In this document: positions 8,704 through 16,361 of the stretch, piece after piece | How positions within the stretch are numbered: the stretch's first letter is position 1 | Layout of the letters: each line of letters starts with the position of its first letter | NCBI RefSeq assembly: GCF_900114715.1 | Contig: NZ_FOTY01000020.1 | Coordinates: 1-57,694, forward strand | Length of the DNA: 57,694 nucleotides | Direction of reading: 5' to 3' | Source of the DNA: Salibacterium qingdaonense | GTDB taxonomy: Bacteria; Bacillota; Bacilli; Bacillales; Marinococcaceae | Notes under the pieces: model-generated | What the model was told of the DNA's origin: nothing | Seen by the model: the letters and a program-made list of their open reading frames with translations, nothing else | Database searches by the model: none | Program-made: the position numbers and the translations under genes

Positions 8704-8748
8704 TTGACCATATGTAAGTATTAGTGTACTATATAACTAGTTCACTAA
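8704..8748 (+). promoter_or_regulatory. Sigma-A promoter overlapped by a YtrA-type operator
   Basis: A -35 box TTGACC (8704-8709) and -10 box TACTAT (8727-8732) are separated by exactly 17 bases. An inverted repeat TTAGTGTAC (8721-8729) / GTTCACTAA (8740-8748), 8 of 9 positions matching, covers the -10 and the transcription start. This is the expected layout for repression by the YtrA-type GntR regulator encoded as the second gene of the operon. Confidence 0.75.
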
Positions 8749-8774
8749 CACAAAAGAAAAAGGAGAGAGAAAAC

Positions 8775-9545
8775 ATGCAGGGTTGGGGAAGTTTACTGAA
8801 AAAAGAACTGCGGCTCGGACTGCCGGCGTTTTGGATTGTTGTTGGCGCTCTATTATTTATCGGTGGAATTGCCTCTTATTTTGGGGGCCGGAACGGGGTA
8901 TTGAATGAAACATTGTTCATTTTCAGTGCAGTAACGTTTCTCGGGATGGCTCTGTACCTCGGCTTTTATTTTATTTTCAGCATGACGGCGGAGACGAAAC
9001 GGCTGCATTTATGGCTCCATCACGCGCGGTCGGCTTCGGGACTGATTTTCGCGAAGATGACGTCCGGCGTTATCTATCAAGTGATGATTATGGCGGTTCT
9101 TATTGCAATTGTCTTCATCACCGCCACGCAGGTACAGTGGGATGTCTTCTCAAACGATTGGAATTTTGGAGTAAGCGCAGTTGTAGTCCTAAGTATCCAT
9201 ATCGTGCTGTATTCCATCAGCATGAGCATTGGTCTCCTTTTTTTCTGGATGATTTTTCTATTGATGAAAAAAGCCATGCCGACGATTCTCAGTATATGTT
9301 TGACCGTGCTTGCTGCCATCGCCGCTCTCATTGCATTTGGATGGTTTGCCAATACGTCGTTTTATGCGGCCATCACGGAGTGGGGAACAATTAATCTGGA
9401 AAGTCTATTCTTTTGGATTAATTTCTCGTTTCTTCAAGTAGAGACACCGGTGGTCTTTATCGGCTCTTATGTATTTGACATCCTTTTGACTGTCGTCTTA
9501 TTTCTTGCGGCTGTCTGGATTCTGGATCGAAAAGTTGAGGTGTAG
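8775..9545 (+). CDS. ABC exporter permease (YtrC-like)
   Basis: A 256-residue membrane protein with six predicted helices, beginning MQGWGSLLKKELRLGLPAFW, a typical amphipathic start of ABC-2 permeases. First gene of a three-gene operon (permease, GntR regulator, ATPase) like the ytr group. AGGAGAGAG precedes the ATG at 8775; an in-frame start 51 bases upstream would lie inside the operator. With the ATPase at 9920 it probably forms an exporter involved in envelope stress or antibiotic resistance; the substrate is unknown. Confidence 0.8.
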   Translation: MQGWGSLLKKELRLGLPAFWIVVGALLFIGGIASYFGGRNGVLNETLFIFSAVTFLGMALYLGFYFIFSMTAETKRLHLWLHHARSASGLIFAKMTSGVIYQVMIMAVLIAIVFITATQVQWDVFSNDWNFGVSAVVVLSIHIVLYSISMSIGLLFFWMIFLLMKKAMPTILSICLTVLAAIAALIAFGWFANTSFYAAITEWGTINLESLFFWINFSFLQVETPVVFIGSYVFDILLTVVLFLAAVWILDRKVEV

Positions 9546-9548
9546 TCT

Positions 9549-9923
9549 ATGAGTCAGGAATTCGAATCGAATACGCCGATTTACATGCAGCTGGCGGAGC
9601 GGATCAACCGCCGGATTCTGCGCGGCGAACTGCATCCCGGCGAAAAACTTCCGTCGGTTCGGGAGACGGGGGTGCAGTCAAATGTGAACCCGAACACGGT
9701 GCAGCGCACCTATCAGATCCTCGAGCAGTCAGGTATTGCAGAAAGCCGGAGAGGACAGGGAACGTTTGTCACAGAAGACCCCGCCATCCTCCGGTCGATG
9801 CGTGAACGGTTGAAGCGGGAGGAAATCGCTTCGTTCGTCCGGGTCATGAAAGATATGGGATATGAAGCACGCGAAATTCAACACGGAATCCAGGAGTTTT
9901 TAGAGGAGGAGAATGAATCATGA
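9549..9923 (+). CDS. GntR-family regulator, YtrA subfamily
   Basis: A 124-residue repressor with only the winged-helix domain plus a short dimerisation tail, as in YtrA. It shows IYMQLAERINRRILRGEL, GEKLPSVRETGVQSNVN, PNTVQRTYQILEQSGI and GQGTFVTED. It starts three bases after the permease stop with GAGGTG upstream. Its stop overlaps the ATPase start (ATGA). It probably represses its own operon through the inverted repeat at 8721-8748; family members respond to cell-wall-active compounds. Confidence 0.88.
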   Translation: MSQEFESNTPIYMQLAERINRRILRGELHPGEKLPSVRETGVQSNVNPNTVQRTYQILEQSGIAESRRGQGTFVTEDPAILRSMRERLKREEIASFVRVMKDMGYEAREIQHGIQEFLEEENES

Positions 9924-10609
9924 TTGAATTGCAGGGAGTAACCAAACGATACCACGGGAAAAAAGCACTCGACTCGGTGGATTTGACGCTGGAACCAGGT
10001 AAAATTGTCGGGCTTGTCGGAGAAAACGGAAGCGGAAAATCGACGACACTGAAACTGATTGCCGGGCTGAATCATCCGACAAGAGGGCGTGTCACCGTCA
10101 ACGGGCACAAAGCCACGCGCCGGATAGCGGACCGGGTCGCCTACCTGTCCGAACTTGACGACTATTATCCCTTTTTCACGGTCGGCGGCATGATTGATTT
10201 TCACGCTTCGCAGTTTCCGGACTTTGATACGAAAAAAGCCGATGAAATGCTGTCGTTTATGAACCTGGAACGCAGCAGCAAAGTCAAAACCTTGTCCAAA
10301 GGAAACCGCGGCCGCCTGAAAATCGTGCTCACGCTCTCACGTAACGTGCCGGTGCTGCTCATGGATGAACCGCTCTCCGGTCTTGACCCGATGGTGCGCG
10401 ATTCGATCGTGAAAAGCCTGATTTCCTTTATCGACATCGAAAACCAGATTGTGCTTATCACCACCCACGAAATCAAGGAAATCGAAGGCATTCTCGACGA
10501 CGTCATCGCCATCAAAGACGGACATATTATCGGCCATCACAACGTCGAAGACCTCCGCTTCGAACACGGCAAAGGCATCGTCGAATGGATGACCGAAGTA
10601 TATCAGTAA
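9920..10609 (+). CDS. ABC transporter ATP-binding protein
   Basis: A 229-residue nucleotide-binding subunit. Walker A is GENGSGKST (residues 34-42), the signature region is LSKGNRGRLKI (a degenerate form of LSGGQ common in YtrB-like proteins), Walker B is VLLMDEPLSGLDP, and the H-loop is ITTHE. It pairs with the permease at 8775. Translationally coupled to the regulator by ATGA and followed immediately by a terminator. Confidence 0.92.
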   Translation: MIELQGVTKRYHGKKALDSVDLTLEPGKIVGLVGENGSGKSTTLKLIAGLNHPTRGRVTVNGHKATRRIADRVAYLSELDDYYPFFTVGGMIDFHASQFPDFDTKKADEMLSFMNLERSSKVKTLSKGNRGRLKIVLTLSRNVPVLLMDEPLSGLDPMVRDSIVKSLISFIDIENQIVLITTHEIKEIEGILDDVIAIKDGHIIGHHNVEDLRFEHGKGIVEWMTEVYQ

Positions 10610-10635
10610 GGGGCTGCGGCTCCTTTCTTTTTTTT
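10608..10635 (+). terminator. Terminator of the YtrA-type operon
   Basis: AAGGGGCT / GGCTCCTT can pair along 8 bases with two G-U pairs around a GC loop, followed by TTCT8; it overlaps the ATPase stop codon. Confidence 0.7.
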
Positions 10636-10646
10636 GATGTGGGAAA

Positions 10647-10775
10647 TTTCTCGATCAATTCCCTGGATTTCTCGATCGATCCGCATGTTTCTCGATTGAT
10701 TCCAGCGGAAAACATGAATTTCTGCATCGATTCTCATCATTTCTCGATCGACTCTCCACATTTCTCGATTGATTC
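10647..10775. repeat. Array of TTTCTCGATYGATTC repeats, about 21-base period (array 3)
   Basis: Six units start at 10647, 10668, 10688, 10719, 10740 and 10761. Steps are 21, 20, 31, 21 and 21 bases. Each unit contains the near-palindrome TCGATCGA or TCGATTGA. It sits between the ABC operon terminator and the promoter of the first Rpn gene. An open frame through it would read FSIDSPH repeatedly, but it has no start of its own. It differs in sequence from the 52-base arrays. Confidence 0.8.
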
Positions 10776-10785
10776 TCCAGAATAC

Positions 10786-10832
10786 TTGCTTTTCACAACA
10801 GGAACGTGTATTCTATAAAGGAACAAACGTTC
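10786..10832 (+). promoter_or_regulatory. Promoter with LexA-like box, Rpn copy 1
   Basis: TTGCTT (10786-10791), 17-base spacer, TATTCT (10809-10814). A GAAC-N4-GTTC element (GAACAAACGTTC, 10821-10832), the core of the Bacillus LexA/DinR box, lies just downstream of the -10. A second, imperfect one (GAACGTGTATTC, 10803-10814) overlaps the -10. The same layout precedes Rpn copy 2 at 42970-43016. Confidence 0.6.
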
Positions 10833-10850
10833 TCGGAAAAGGAGGGGTTT

Positions 10851-11747
10851 ATGACGATTGACCACGACCGCCTGTTTAAGGAGATTCTGACGACTTATTT
10901 TGAAGAATTTATCGCGCTGTTTTTTCCAAAGGTGTACGATGCTGTCGACTTTTCGGGCATTCAGTTTTTACCGGAAGAAGTGTTCAGCGATGTGACTCAA
11001 GGGGAGAAATACAAGGTGGATGTCCTCGCAAAAACGAAGTTGAAAGAAGAAGAAACCGTCATCATTATCCACACCGAATCCCAAAGCTATCCCCAGCCCG
11101 ATTTCAACGAACGCATGTTTATTTATTACGGCCGACTGTACGAGAAATACCGCTGCCGCATTCTGCCGATTGCCCTTTTCACCTATGATCAGAAACGAAG
11201 CGAAACCGATACATTCACCATCCGCTTCCCCTTTCACGACGTGCTCCACTTTCAATTTCTTATGATCCAGTTAAAACAGCAGAACTGGAGACAATTTATC
11301 CATACAGGTAACCCGGCAGCCGCTGCATTGCTTTCCAAAATGGGGTATAATGAAAAAGAGAAAGTACAGGTTAAAAAAGAATTTCTGCGTATGATGGTGC
11401 ACATGAATATCGATCGAGCGCACACCACCCTATTATTCGGTTTTTTCGAAACGTATTTAAAACTGACTTCGTCCGAGGAACAATTACTAAAAGAAGAGGT
11501 GAAAATGATGAGAAAGCCGGAAGGAGACAAAGTCATGGAGATTATGGTGTCCTATGAAAAAGAAGGGCTGGATAAAGGATTGGAGCAAGGAAGGGTACAA
11601 GGATTGGAACAGGGCAAAAAGCAGGGAAAAGAAATGAACAAAATTGAAACGGCGTCGGCCATGCTGAAAAAAGATATGGACGTTCCTCTTATTGCAGAAA
11701 TCACAGGACTCCCGCCCGAAGATATTCTGCGGTTAAAAGAAAAATAA
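10851..11747 (+). CDS. Rpn-family recombination-promoting nuclease, copy 1
   Basis: A 298-residue protein of the Rpn/PD-(D/E)XK transposase-like family. It begins MTIDHDRLFKEILTTYFEEF. The nuclease core is DVTQGEKYKVDVLAKTK followed by ETVIIIHTESQS (the D...E-x-Q pattern), and then RMFIYYGRLYEKY and ILPIALFTYD. The C-terminal third is a charged Gly/Gln-rich helix (LDKGLEQGRVQGLEQGKKQ) and a small LIAEITGLPPEDILRLK module. GGAGGGG precedes the ATG. Family members cut DNA and have been linked to anti-phage defence in E. coli. An internal start near 11505/11508 may give a short C-terminal product. Copy 2 is at 43035. Confidence 0.88.
   Translation: MTIDHDRLFKEILTTYFEEFIALFFPKVYDAVDFSGIQFLPEEVFSDVTQGEKYKVDVLAKTKLKEEETVIIIHTESQSYPQPDFNERMFIYYGRLYEKYRCRILPIALFTYDQKRSETDTFTIRFPFHDVLHFQFLMIQLKQQNWRQFIHTGNPAAAALLSKMGYNEKEKVQVKKEFLRMMVHMNIDRAHTTLLFGFFETYLKLTSSEEQLLKEEVKMMRKPEGDKVMEIMVSYEKEGLDKGLEQGRVQGLEQGKKQGKEMNKIETASAMLKKDMDVPLIAEITGLPPEDILRLKEK
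11508..11747 (+). other. Possible intragenic short Rpn product (RpnS-like), copy 1
   Basis: In-frame ATGs at 11505 and 11508 follow AGAGGTGA at usable spacing inside the Rpn gene. Translation would give about 79-80 residues comprising only the helical tail. The same purine site and ATG occur at the equivalent place in copy 2 (43692) and in the tail-only gene (21971). In E. coli, Rpn genes make such a short inhibitory product; here it is inferred. Confidence 0.45.
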
Positions 11748-11763
11748 AGATAAAATGTGGACA

Positions 11764-11792
11764 GCTGCTGTCTTGCGCAGCGTCTTTTTTTT
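11764..11792 (+). terminator. Probable terminator of Rpn copy 1
   Basis: GCTGC / GCAGC stem with an 8-base loop followed by GTCT8, 17 bases after the stop. Stem is short but the T-run is long. Confidence 0.6.
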
Positions 11793-11866
11793 CCAGTAAC
11801 AATGACCCTGAGTTCCCCGTTCATTTCGACGCCTCCATAGAAATTTCCCCCGTAATATATACAACA

Positions 11867-11901
11867 CGCACCCCAATTGTTAAAGCCACAATCAGGGTGC
11901 G
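11867..11901 (-). terminator. Hairpin ending the sigma/anti-sigma operon
   Basis: CGCACCC / GGGTGCG outer stem with inner ATTGT / ACAAT pairing, just beyond the anti-sigma stop. The tail on the minus strand is only moderately T-rich, so termination may be incomplete. Confidence 0.55.
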
Positions 11902-11906
11902 GTATT

Positions 11907-13016
11907 CTAAGGTATTTCCACCGTAAACGGGGCAAACTCTACATTTTTAAGTTCGCTCATATCTCCATTTAACGCCGTTTCATTTCCGTCTTGCTCCAGT
12001 TTCACCCCTCCTCCATCACTCGGTAACTTGAGGTAAGGTGTTATCGTTAATTGTTGAACCTTTTCTCCAATGGGATCAAATAACTTATTACCCGTTGAAT
12101 GAATGCTGCCGTTTTTCTTTGTTCCTGAGCTTCCGCCCGAATACGAGGTGACTTCTTCTCCATTTCTATCAGTTATACGAAATTCAAGGTACTGTGCCGG
12201 GATGCGGCCGATACGGCCACTTTCGGGTGCCGGTGAAACTGTTTTATAATTCAAACTGATACCAGATGGACTGATCGACATATCGGAAACATGTAAATCA
12301 ATGTTTCCCGTTGTTTGGTTATGATTGACCGCGAATGTCTTTAAGCCTTCTATCGTTTCTACAGGAAAAGAAAATTCCCATTCTTTCCCATTATCTGCTT
12401 CCATGAATAGCTCAAAGTTAAATTGATCAGGAGCTTCATTTCCTATATTAAACTCCATTATCCCTGTTCGTGAGGTTGGTGAAAGAGTTGTGGCCTGGTG
12501 ACCGCCGGAACTGCCGTCCGGAAATTCTCCGTTTATTTTATATCGGAAAGAATCTCCTGAAAAGTAGTGTTCCCCAATAGCATCCTCGGACTCTAGAAAA
12601 TAACTAATCGTCAATCGTGAGTTATCATACAATACTTCCTTAATTGTAATAGTTGTCCCATCAATGGTCTGGGTTTCACCAATCGCATTTGTCAGCTCCT
12701 TCTCACTGGCCTGTTCCAATCCTGGTCTTCCGTTATCACTAAAGATAGAACCGACAACCGGGATATTTGATACGGCATTCGCAAACGCCGGTGAAAAATA
12801 GGCAGTTCCCATAAATAAGGCAATGAAAACAGCTGCGGCACCCGCCATGTAAAGTATTTTACCCTTCACCGTTTTCGATATGGGAGGTTTTTCTATAGTT
12901 GTGTGCTGCTTGTTTTCCTTTCTGCTTTTTCCTTTCTGCATTCCTTTCGAAATAGCTGCAAATACTTCTTCTTTAGGAAAGTCCATTTCATTATGCTTAT
13001 CAGGCCCATTCTTCAT
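11907..13016 (-). CDS. DUF4179 anti-sigma factor
   Basis: A 369-residue single-pass membrane protein. The N-terminal ~48 residues are cytoplasmic and charged (MDFPKEEVFAAISKGMQKG), followed by a helix around residues 54-74 (GAAAVFIALFMGTAYF) and a large extracytoplasmic part with the DUF4179 region (FANAVSNIPVVGSIFSDNG). Family members hold a partner ECF sigma factor inactive and sense signals outside. The start overlaps the sigma gene end by 17 bases, so the two are coupled. The stimulus is unknown. Confidence 0.85.
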   Translation of the reverse strand: MKNGPDKHNEMDFPKEEVFAAISKGMQKGKSRKENKQHTTIEKPPISKTVKGKILYMAGAAAVFIALFMGTAYFSPAFANAVSNIPVVGSIFSDNGRPGLEQASEKELTNAIGETQTIDGTTITIKEVLYDNSRLTISYFLESEDAIGEHYFSGDSFRYKINGEFPDGSSGGHQATTLSPTSRTGIMEFNIGNEAPDQFNFELFMEADNGKEWEFSFPVETIEGLKTFAVNHNQTTGNIDLHVSDMSISPSGISLNYKTVSPAPESGRIGRIPAQYLEFRITDRNGEEVTSYSGGSSGTKKNGSIHSTGNKLFDPIGEKVQQLTITPYLKLPSDGGGVKLEQDGNETALNGDMSELKNVEFAPFTVEIP

Positions 13017-13545
13017 TTCTGCACTCTCCCCTTTCTATTTGTTTTTTCAGCCTATCTTTCCCTCTGCGTAAGTACGTTTTCACCGTTCCCTCCGGTTTCT
13101 CCATCACTTCTGCAATTTGTTTGATCGGGAGGTCATGGTAATAAAACAGTAAAATTGCCGTTTGCTGGGAATGTTCGAGCTTATCCACCGCTTCGGCAAG
13201 ACGTGCTTCCCGCCTGGTTGTTCCCTTAAAGGAGTCAGCCATCTTCTCTTCAAACTTTTCTTCCTCAAATGGAACTGTTTTCTGCGTTTTCTTTAAAATT
13301 TTATAGCATTCCCGGATAAGAATCCTCACGAGCCACGTAGAAAAGAACTCAGGTTTTTTCAACTGATGAATAGACAAAAATGCCTGGCATGCTGCCTCTT
13401 GAATAGCATCGAGGGCATCATCCTTGTTTTGTACATAAGACATCGCAATAAAATACAGTTTTTCACTTTCAGATTGAAGCAGACTTTCAAAAGCTTCTTC
13501 CTCTCCATCCATGGCTTGTTGAACCAGTCCTGTATCATGATTCAT
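13000..13545 (-). CDS. ECF-type sigma-70 family RNA polymerase sigma factor
   Basis: A 181-residue sigma factor with region 2 (ALDAIQEAACQAFLSIHQLKKPEFFSTWL, split around the -10 recognition helix) and region 4 (LPIKQIAEVMEKPEGTVKTYLRRGKDRLKK). No N-terminal region 1, typical of the ECF group. The start at 13545 (MNHDTGLVQ) has a GGGGGGAGAG stretch; the frame could extend to 13569 without a better site. Paired with the DUF4179 anti-sigma encoded immediately downstream. Confidence 0.88.
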   Translation of the reverse strand: MNHDTGLVQQAMDGEEEAFESLLQSESEKLYFIAMSYVQNKDDALDAIQEAACQAFLSIHQLKKPEFFSTWLVRILIRECYKILKKTQKTVPFEEEKFEEKMADSFKGTTRREARLAEAVDKLEHSQQTAILLFYYHDLPIKQIAEVMEKPEGTVKTYLRRGKDRLKKQIERGECRNEEWA

Positions 13546-13626
13546 CTCTTCTCTCCCCCCTTTCACCAATTAGAGAAATTTCAGCGGGGCAAAAGTTTCA
13601 AAACAAGAAAATTTCGTTGAGTTATT

Positions 13627-13657
13627 AAAAAAAGAGCCTTCCAATGGCTCTTTTTTT
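13627..13657 (-). terminator. Terminator of the SWIM-protein gene
   Basis: AAAGAGCC / GGCTCTTT stem with a 7-base loop, flanked by A7 and T7, so it can act in both directions; its main use is the minus-strand gene ending at 13745. Confidence 0.85.
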
Positions 13658-13744
13658 AATGTATTATGTACCGCTGTGATCAGGGGCTGCATCTTCTTAA
13701 CATCAACCGACTGCATTTCCTTATCGATTCTTCCGATTTATGCT

Positions 13745-14593
13745 TCACTCCTGCTCATTCTTCACATAAATGCGTGCCTCCAGAAGCGCGTTACGCCATT
13801 TGTTTCTCCCTTCATAGCGGGGCTCTTCTGCTTCGGTAGTGACAGCGTCATAGATCCGCTGCTTCGCGTCTTCGGGCAGTGCGCTCGAGGAAACGGCTGC
13901 GGCCTGTTTCAGAAGCTCGAGGCTGTTGTTGATAACAACCACCGGTTCTCCGGCTGTTTCGTCGAAGGAATCCAGCGCGTCCACCACGGTACCAAGGACG
14001 ACCAGCGCCCGCTGCACCGCTTCTTCGATCCTGCCTTCGGCTGCGTGTTCCTCTACTTTTTCAAGCACCTGGTGTGCGCCTTCGAGTGCCATGGGAACGT
14101 CTCCGGCGTCGATCCTTCCATCCTGAACCCGCGCTTCGATATAAGCCTGCACTTGTTTTTGGGCGGAAACAAGGGGTTCTTTGTTTTGATGAAAAAGCGC
14201 GAAAATACGGCTTCTGATTTCCGGATACTCCGATGCAGCGCTGCGCAGCAGATTTCGAAGATCGACCTGATCAAACGATGCGAGTGCTGTTTCCACATCG
14301 GGCCCCTCCGGATCAGGAACCGGCTCGTCGTCTTCTTTTTCTTCGCCGAGGGCAATCAGCGCCGCAGCGGTATGTTCGCAGTATCCGGCATTTTCAAGGC
14401 AGTCGCAGAACGTGCGCACGACTTCAAGAGAGTCATCGAGCACAATATCCACACTGACACTTCCGGCCACTTCCACAACAAAGTGGTGGCGGTACGGCTC
14501 ACTGATTTTGGTCACTTGTTCCTCCGCCATATACATCATACCGCGCGAAAACGTATCCTCATTTATTTCCTCTTCTATATCGAACAAATGCAT
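13745..14593 (-). CDS. SWIM zinc finger protein
   Basis: A 282-residue protein with a SWIM motif C-x-C...C-x-H in TFCDCLENAGYCEHTAAAL (about residues 60-78). The remainder is an acidic helical domain (LRNLLRSAASEYPEIRSRIF onward). SWIM domains bind nucleic acid or protein partners. In many Bacilli a related protein (YwqB) is encoded beside the SNF2 helicase YwqA; no helicase is present here. The start at 14593 (MHLFDIEEEI) has GGGGAGG eight bases upstream, better than the frame opening at 14671. Confidence 0.85.
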   Translation of the reverse strand: MHLFDIEEEINEDTFSRGMMYMAEEQVTKISEPYRHHFVVEVAGSVSVDIVLDDSLEVVRTFCDCLENAGYCEHTAAALIALGEEKEDDEPVPDPEGPDVETALASFDQVDLRNLLRSAASEYPEIRSRIFALFHQNKEPLVSAQKQVQAYIEARVQDGRIDAGDVPMALEGAHQVLEKVEEHAAEGRIEEAVQRALVVLGTVVDALDSFDETAGEPVVVINNSLELLKQAAAVSSSALPEDAKQRIYDAVTTEAEEPRYEGRNKWRNALLEARIYVKNEQE

Positions 14594-15011
14594 GAATCCT
14601 GCCTCCCCAATCATTGTCTTCTCGTGTTCCACAAACGTAAACGATTCAAATTTTCCTCCACTATCATCCAAAATTAATCCGACAGAACCTGCATAATACG
14701 GACGACAAGTGCCGCTATCAAGTCCGTCTGTTTGAGTCCGCTTTTATTTTTTCATTCCATTTTCTGTGTAGTCAATCCTGTCAGTACTCTGCACTGTCTA
14801 TACGGATAAGCCGCGGCCCGCTGCCATATTCTATCTGTTTTATGTAAACTTGACTGAAACTACACCATATCGCTTATCATGTCCCCTCCTCGTCCTCTTC
14901 TCCTATTCATGTTACCAAAAAAGTCCCGGTAAATTTTATAGAACGTTTGGAACGCAGAACAAAAGGAAACAGGGAATTACTTGTATTTTATAAAAAGGAG
15001 GGCCGCCTCTT
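14594..15011. other. Intergenic region upstream of the exchanger
   Basis: 418 bases with no supported gene. It contains an ACGGAC / GTCCGT inverted repeat near 14697-14727 and AT-rich stretches that could be divergent promoters. The last 18 bases hold AAAGGAGGG (14994-15002), the only ribosome binding site available for the exchanger gene. Confidence 0.5.
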
Positions 15012-16010
15012 ATTACTGCCGGCATTTCAATAACAATTTTTATAGTTTCCGCTCTCCTATCCGCTTTTTGTGCGGTCCGGTTGTCCACGTACGCCAACCA
15101 AATCAGCCAGCACACAAAAATAGGTGGTCTTGTAGCCGGCACAATGCTGCTGGCAGCCGCCACTTCGCTTCCGGAACTGACCGCGACGGTTTCTGCCGGA
15201 ATCATCGGGAATGCTGATATTGCCGTGGGAAATGGGCTTGGGAGTATCATTTTTAATATCTTCTTTTTGTTTCTGCTGGATGTTCATTTCCGTCGTCACC
15301 GCCTGTTTTTGAACGTCTCGGACCACCACCTTTATACCGGCATCATCGGCCTGCTGTTATGCGCCATCACATGTGGCGGGATGATTCTCCATCTCCCGCT
15401 TTCTCTTTTATGGATCAGCCTCATCAGTGTGTTGGTCACAGCGGTGTACGCCGCCGGGATGTGGTACATTTCACAAAAGCAAACTATCACACAAGGATCA
15501 TCTGCTGCTTCATCAAGTGTTGAAACGATTTATGTCCCCCGCACGGTGCAAAAATTCATCTTTTTTGCTGCTGTGATTTTCGTTTCAGGCAGTGCATTGT
15601 CGGTATCCGGGGATATTATGGCTGACACAACAGGAATCAGTGCTACAGCCGTGGGCAGTATTTTGGTCGCAACGGCAACGTCGATCCCGGATGCTGTCAG
15701 CGTTTATGTCGCTCTTCGGTTAGCCAACGTCAATCTCGCTGTCGGAACCATTCTCGGCAGTAATGCTTTTAATGTACTCATGACAGCCATAGGAGATCTC
15801 TTTTATACAAAAGGGAGTATATGGAATGACACGAGTAATCAAACCATCATTATTGCTGCGGCCGGCTTTGTACTGACCGGTCTCGTGATGGCCATTATCA
15901 AAAGAGATCACACCCGGAACACACTCACGTATATCGTGCCGTCCCTGATTATCGTCACGAGCTACATTGTCATAATTACTTCGATTTTGTTCTATAACGA
16001 AAACAGTTAA
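15012..16010 (+). CDS. Sodium/calcium exchanger family membrane protein
   Basis: A CaCA-superfamily cation antiporter with two homologous halves. The alpha repeats are GTMLLAAATSLPELTATVSA and GSILVATATSIPDAVSVYVA (each with the S-x-P-[ED] signature), with AVGNGLGSIIFN and AVGTILGSNAFN next to them. About ten helices. The first conventional start in frame is TTG at 15081, which has no ribosome binding site and would cut off the first helix (SITIFIVSALLSAFCAV). The frame is open back to 14994 and AAAGGAGGG ends about ten bases before an ATT at 15012. I therefore propose ATT as start, giving 332 residues. The exchange ion is not determined. Confidence 0.75.
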   Translation: MTAGISITIFIVSALLSAFCAVRLSTYANQISQHTKIGGLVAGTMLLAAATSLPELTATVSAGIIGNADIAVGNGLGSIIFNIFFLFLLDVHFRRHRLFLNVSDHHLYTGIIGLLLCAITCGGMILHLPLSLLWISLISVLVTAVYAAGMWYISQKQTITQGSSAASSSVETIYVPRTVQKFIFFAAVIFVSGSALSVSGDIMADTTGISATAVGSILVATATSIPDAVSVYVALRLANVNLAVGTILGSNAFNVLMTAIGDLFYTKGSIWNDTSNQTIIIAAAGFVLTGLVMAIIKRDHTRNTLTYIVPSLIIVTSYIVIITSILFYNENS

Positions 16011-16114
16011 AACATACGGCAGGATCGCTCCTATCTATGCAGAGGAAGGGGGATTTTTGGGGAGAGAAGAACTCCTGTTTCTAAAGTACGACCGGGCAAC
16101 GTGCCATCCGCCCC

Positions 16115-16210
16115 AGACAGCCGGCTCCTGCATCGAAAGCGGCTTCGACAGAAGTATCCTGCCGGTTTGGTTTATGAAGCAATGTCAGATAACAGTGGCT
16201 CAAAAAAGAT
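16115..16210 (+). pseudogene. Tail remnant of a metallophosphoesterase gene
   Basis: In-frame translation reads ESGFDRSILPVWFMKQCQIT, closely following the C-terminus of the intact phosphoesterase at 19282 (DSGLGTSVLPIRFLNQSQMT). No catalytic motifs are present upstream. It lies in a 350-base gap between the exchanger and the methyltransferase. A second remnant is at 18190-18333. Confidence 0.7.
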
Positions 16211-16361
16211 CTTTCCATTTTGTCAAAAAGAATTCCACCCCAGATTCATCCAACATCTCATTTTTGACAGAAGTGAATACGCATTGCTATAATAAATTTT
16301 AATTAAAGATAACTAAGGTCTATAATATCCTTTTAAATATCAACTGAAGGAGCAGATAACG

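Noticed and set aside
10585-10818. Open frame reading FSIDSPH repeats through array 3
   Set aside because: It begins inside the ABC ATPase gene, has no start of its own, contains the operon terminator and unit steps break the codon period; noncoding repeat is more likely.
13546-13620. Autoregulated ECF promoter (TGAAAC on the minus strand) before the sigma gene
   Set aside because: A -35-like TGAAAC is present but no CGTA/CGTC-type -10 at 16-17 bases; not supported.
13676-14677. 333-codon plus-strand frame opposite the SWIM gene
   Set aside because: The minus-strand frame has the SWIM motif and a good ribosome binding site; the plus frame is a mirror artefact.
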